Part shown: piece after piece, positions 21,715 through 24,686 of the stretch
How positions within the stretch are numbered: the first letter of the stretch is position 1
Layout: every line of letters starts with the position of its first letter
Assembly: GCA_920105805.1 (NCBI GenBank)
Contig: CAKKTI010000068.1
Location: forward strand, 31,934-56,619
Direction of reading: 5' to 3'
Source: Condylostoma magnum
Taxonomy: Eukaryota > Ciliophora > Heterotrichea > Heterotrichida > Condylostomatidae
DNA length: 24,686 bases
Position numbers and translations under genes: made by a program
Notes under the pieces: generated by a model
Databases searched by the model: none
What the model saw: the letters and a program-made list of their open reading frames with translations, nothing else
What the model was told of the DNA's origin: nothing

Positions 21715-23775
21715 TCAATCAGTACATATGCAATACTCTGATGAATACCCTTTAGGCCTTGTAATCTCCTCGCATTTACCTTTATAAACATCTTATCTTT
21801 AAACTCCAATTATCCTAATTTTAGTATAGTAACCATTATAAATAATGGGAAAGTTTTATCCAAATCTTGAACCACCTCTAAATATCCCTCCGTATTTTGT
21901 ACCTAAAACTGCGTAGACTTCAAATTATGCTAAAGGATCTTCTTATATTTTCAATTAAACTTAAATCTATTCTTCTAAATTATTTATTTTAGATCCATAA
22001 GCCTTAATAATACTTTATAACGTTAATTTTTTACAATAACTTCCTTTGAAATCATGTGTTGGCTTATAGTTCAAATTATTCATGTATTCCAACCCCATTT
22101 CAGCAATGTATGAAATTAAAACTTACAGCTAAACATTCGAATCAATTACTCTTTTATCAATTTCTTCAAGTTCAATACACGAGCAATGTCTAGGCATAAT
22201 CCCCATATCATAACATGTTCTATTTCAGTTTATTTAATCATTTATTAAATCATACGAATCTTTTAAATATTCTTCAGAATAATTAAAATTAAATAGCTTA
22301 TTAAGTAAACCGATCTAAGTAGCCCTTAAATCCTTCTTTGAATTTAATTGATAACTATTATGTAATAAGTTTTCGTAAGAATTGGGTACTTAATTAAGTA
22401 GTTGCTTACTAAAAATGAGAAAACAAGCTGGTAATTTATTTTCTTAATAAGCAGCAATATCTTAATACCAATTTCCGTATCTCATACCATGATCAGCCTG
22501 CAGAAAAATAGCAATATGATGAGATTTTCCGAATTGATTATCAAAAAATTACAAAAAGTCTTTTAAATCTTAATCCAAAGTTTATGCATGTTATCCAGTT
22601 GCTTCGTGAGCTGTTGTGATATGCAAATATCCTCAAAAATTGGTATCTTTATACAAGTCAATTAATTGTTTAACATAGTTTAGAATGTATCAGTGTGACA
22701 TTCTATTTCCTATACATCTTTATTTACCTATATTTTCTGTTTTACCAGTTCTAAGATTAAAGAAATTATAAGCTCCACAATAAAATGCACTAGTAACATA
22801 ATCAACTTAAGGAAAACTTCCAATACTACGAGGAAAGTAAAAATCACAGTTTTCTAATCCAAAGTAAGTTATAAACTTTTATTATTTTGCCATTCAATAC
22901 AGAGCAGATTCCTTTAGTAAATCATCATATATAGGTTACTTGGAATACCTAGTTGTTATATTTCCTATCATTGGAATCATATTTTCTACAGAAGTTGTGC
23001 TCTATATATTATGCAACTTCATATCAAATATATCAAAAGATGTGGTGTTTTTATTGTTAAAGTAGGCAATTGTTTTTGGCATTTTTCTGTAGAAATGTCT
23101 TCTAGAGTAACTATCAACTACTAAATTCAAAATAATCAACGGTTTTTTATCAGTTTTGCTTAACTCATGCAATGTTTTATTATATCTGGGTGAATAGAAA
23201 GCAGATGAAAAATTATCATTGCATTTTGTAAACGCAAATTCTTAATCATCCTATAAATTTGTTATTTCATTAGAGATTTATCATTTATTTTCTAGCTCAT
23301 AGCTTACAAACAATTATTTTTATGTGCTTTGAGGCTGATTTATTACAGTGGGATTACCATCACAAATTATTTCAAGTGAATTATTAGTAAAATTCTGGTT
23401 AATAATTGTATTGTATTAATCCTTACAAGATGGATATTCAAAATATGGAAAAACCTATAAACCTTTTTCCTGTGAGTATCCAACTACTTTTGGTTTACAT
23501 TTAAGATATTTAAGGCTATATAAATCATCTGTATCATCAATAGTAAAATTAACATTTGAGTAAGGTATGGAGTCTGATAATGATTAGTTGTATTGATTTT
23601 GTATGTTGTTGTAATTATAAAATGATGTCCCTGTTGCAAAGCTTGCTGAATGCTCAATATCAAATTTATAGGGTGTTAATCTTCGTATATTCTTCATGAT
23701 CTTTTTATCTGTTTTATTAAAGATAATTAAACAGCCCATCATAAGAACAATTCCATAAAGTATTCCTTTATCCAT
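21715..23775 (-). CDS. DUF229 sulfatase-like type II membrane protein
   Basis: 686 residues from ATG 23775 (MDKGILYGIVLMMGCLIIFN, a signal-anchor helix near the N-terminus). An in-frame ATG at 23838 would add 21 residues. The luminal or extracellular part belongs to the DUF229 branch of the alkaline phosphatase/sulfatase superfamily. Markers are LVVDSYSRRHFYRKMPKT (near residue 219), the middle MIGNITT and ALYWMAKQQKFITYFGLENC segments, GYLHITTAHEATGQH (about 386-398), and QADHGMRYGNWYQD (DHG at about 428, the metal-binding signature). Many Cys residues (CDGNP, CKPK, RHCSCIELEE, EYCICTD) suggest a secreted fold. Trp in ALYWMA is TGA. Substrate is unknown; no Cys-x-Pro-x-Arg sulfatase motif was seen. 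The end is uncertain: TGA at 21715 after CICTD is chosen, but reading through as Trp adds a short hydrophobic tail to the next TAA. Confidence 0.85.
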
Positions 23776-24057
23776 ATTATAATAACACCTAACTATACAT
23801 AACATGTAGAATATGCTACTATTACTACAAATGTCCATTCTACTATGTAAAATGGCAACATCCCACCCCCAAACTCCATTTCCTATACAGCCTAAAATTT
23901 AACCTTTCAATCAATTTACTGAAAAACACAAACTCTATAAACTACCCAATCCCTCAACACCTCTAAAAATAAATTTTTTAACTTTTCCCTTACAACACGA
24001 TTACTAATTAGCACTTAAGCGTATTTAGCACATAATTTTCCATAATAAAATTAATCC

Positions 24058-24510
24058 ATGAGTCGTGTACTTAGACGCCTTTAAAGAGAACGTGAAATGA
24101 TTAATATCCAATTTGATGAAGAGTTATAACTAACTCAACCCGACCTAGATGATCCTTTTATACTAAATTTAACCTTTGATGGATCTCCGGAGTCGATTTA
24201 CTCCGGGGAAACATTTACTCTTTAATTCAAATTTACTCAGCGGTATCCAATAGAACCTCCAGAAGTTAAGTTCCTTGGAGATCCGCCTGTCCATCAACAT
24301 ATTTACTCCAATGGGTTTATTTGTTTATCTATTTTATATTCTGGCTGAAAGCCGTCTATGAGTGTTATTTCTACTTATCTTAGTATTTTGTCAATGATGT
24401 CATCAGCAAAAGCTAAAATAATGCCTAAAAACAATAAATAGTTAATTAGAGAGTGTAGGGGATTGTCCCCAAAAGAAATATCCTGGGAATTTGAAGATGA
24501 TAAGTGTTAG
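24058..24510 (+). CDS. UBE2W-type E2 ubiquitin-conjugating enzyme
   Basis: 150 residues (human UBE2W has 151). UBE2W attaches ubiquitin to protein N-termini, working with E1 and RING E3 partners. The UBC fold is complete: N-terminal helix RLQRERE, YSGETFTLQFKFTQRYP, EPPEVKF, then IYSNGFICLSIL with the catalytic Cys89, GWKPSMSV, and LSILSMMSSAKAK. Human UBE2W has YSNGHICLSIL, DWSPALSV and LSIISMLSS. The C-terminus WEFEDDKC mirrors WYHDDTC of human UBE2W, and a TAG follows directly, so TAG ends this gene. The Trp of GWKP is TGA and the Gln of LQRE is TAA. The usual HPx triad preceding the active site is HQH here (human UBE2W HPH), the Gln being ordinary CAA. The gene is divergent from the sulfatase-like gene. 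Confidence 0.92.
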
Positions 24511-24545
24511 TTTATAATTAGTAACATGATTATTTAAACTGGTGA

Positions 24546-24686
24546 TTAAGTTTTAATAAGTGTATATTCAGTTGGTTTTGCATAAAATGTTAAGAAAGAA
24601 GTTGTTATAAAATATATTCCCTCATCCTTTACTAAGAAAATATCTAAATTAAAAGTAAAATTAACGTAACTAAATCCAATAATGCC
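24546..24686 (-). CDS. possible C-terminal end of a further gene (partial)
   Basis: The minus strand reads GIIGFSYVNFTFNLDIFLVK, then DEGIYFITTSFLTFYAKPTE and YTLIKT before TAA. It is better mixed in composition than spacer and is convergent with the UBE2W gene, with about 35 bases between stops, as in the RING/MED7 pair. The fragment runs off the window, matches no family I recognise, and could be chance in an open-frame genome. Confidence 0.3.
   Translation of the reverse strand, partial: GIIGFSYVNFTFNLDIFLVKDEGIYFITTSFLTFYAKPTEYTLIKT

Noticed and set aside
971-24510. Trypanosomatid (Blastocrithidia-type) code with TAR = Glu
   Set aside because: Family-conserved Gln positions (WPxxQxxNF of Mpv17, LQRE of the E2) are TAA, and the mixed-strand gene order and ciliate-type surface protein do not fit a trypanosomatid.

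Overview
The window is AT-rich eukaryotic nuclear DNA that makes sense only with a ciliate-type genetic code in which all three standard stop codons can be sense. Conserved positions show TAA and TAG reading as Gln (for example the WPxxQ motif of an Mpv17 protein) and TGA reading as Trp (Kelch, MORN, WD40 and E2 tryptophans). Real gene ends nevertheless coincide with TAG, TAA or TGA, often in tandem clusters. This combination matches the context-dependent code described for the heterotrich ciliate Condylostoma. A karyorelict-type code, with UGA as the only stop, fits poorly because several conserved proteins end at TAG or TAA with no TGA close behind. A standard-code ORF scan shatters almost every gene here, so the genes below were read by hand in the alternative code. 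Because no codon closes a frame, ends rest on homology, stop clusters and composition.

Layout, left to right. 1-970 is AT-rich with no supported gene. An Mpv17/PMP22 membrane protein (-) and a basic unknown protein (+) diverge from a 113-base spacer. A myristoylation-type ARM/HEAT-like protein (+) converges on a small Pro/Gln-rich tail-anchored protein (-). A giant secreted-then-membrane cysteine-rich surface protein (+, about 1,800 residues) fills 5.67-11.1 kb. After about 1.4 kb of AT-rich spacer comes a same-strand run: a MORN-repeat protein, a coiled-coil protein, a Kelch protein, a basic unknown protein, LST8 (TOR complex WD40 subunit) and a RING-finger protein. Mediator subunit 7 (-) converges on the RING gene. 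Then come an acidic unknown protein (+), a DUF229 sulfatase-like type II membrane protein (-), and a UBE2W-type ubiquitin-conjugating enzyme (+), with perhaps the tail of another minus-strand gene at the right edge.

Gene content is housekeeping (TOR signalling, ubiquitination, transcription, organelle membrane) plus typical ciliate surface and cortical proteins. There is no sign of an operon devoted to one pathway. Two same-strand neighbours are strikingly close: 11 bases between the coiled-coil and Kelch frames, and only TAATAAAAA between LST8 and the RING ATG, in the same frame. No intron was needed in any gene read. No tRNA, rRNA, transposon, viral remnant or CRISPR array was recognised.
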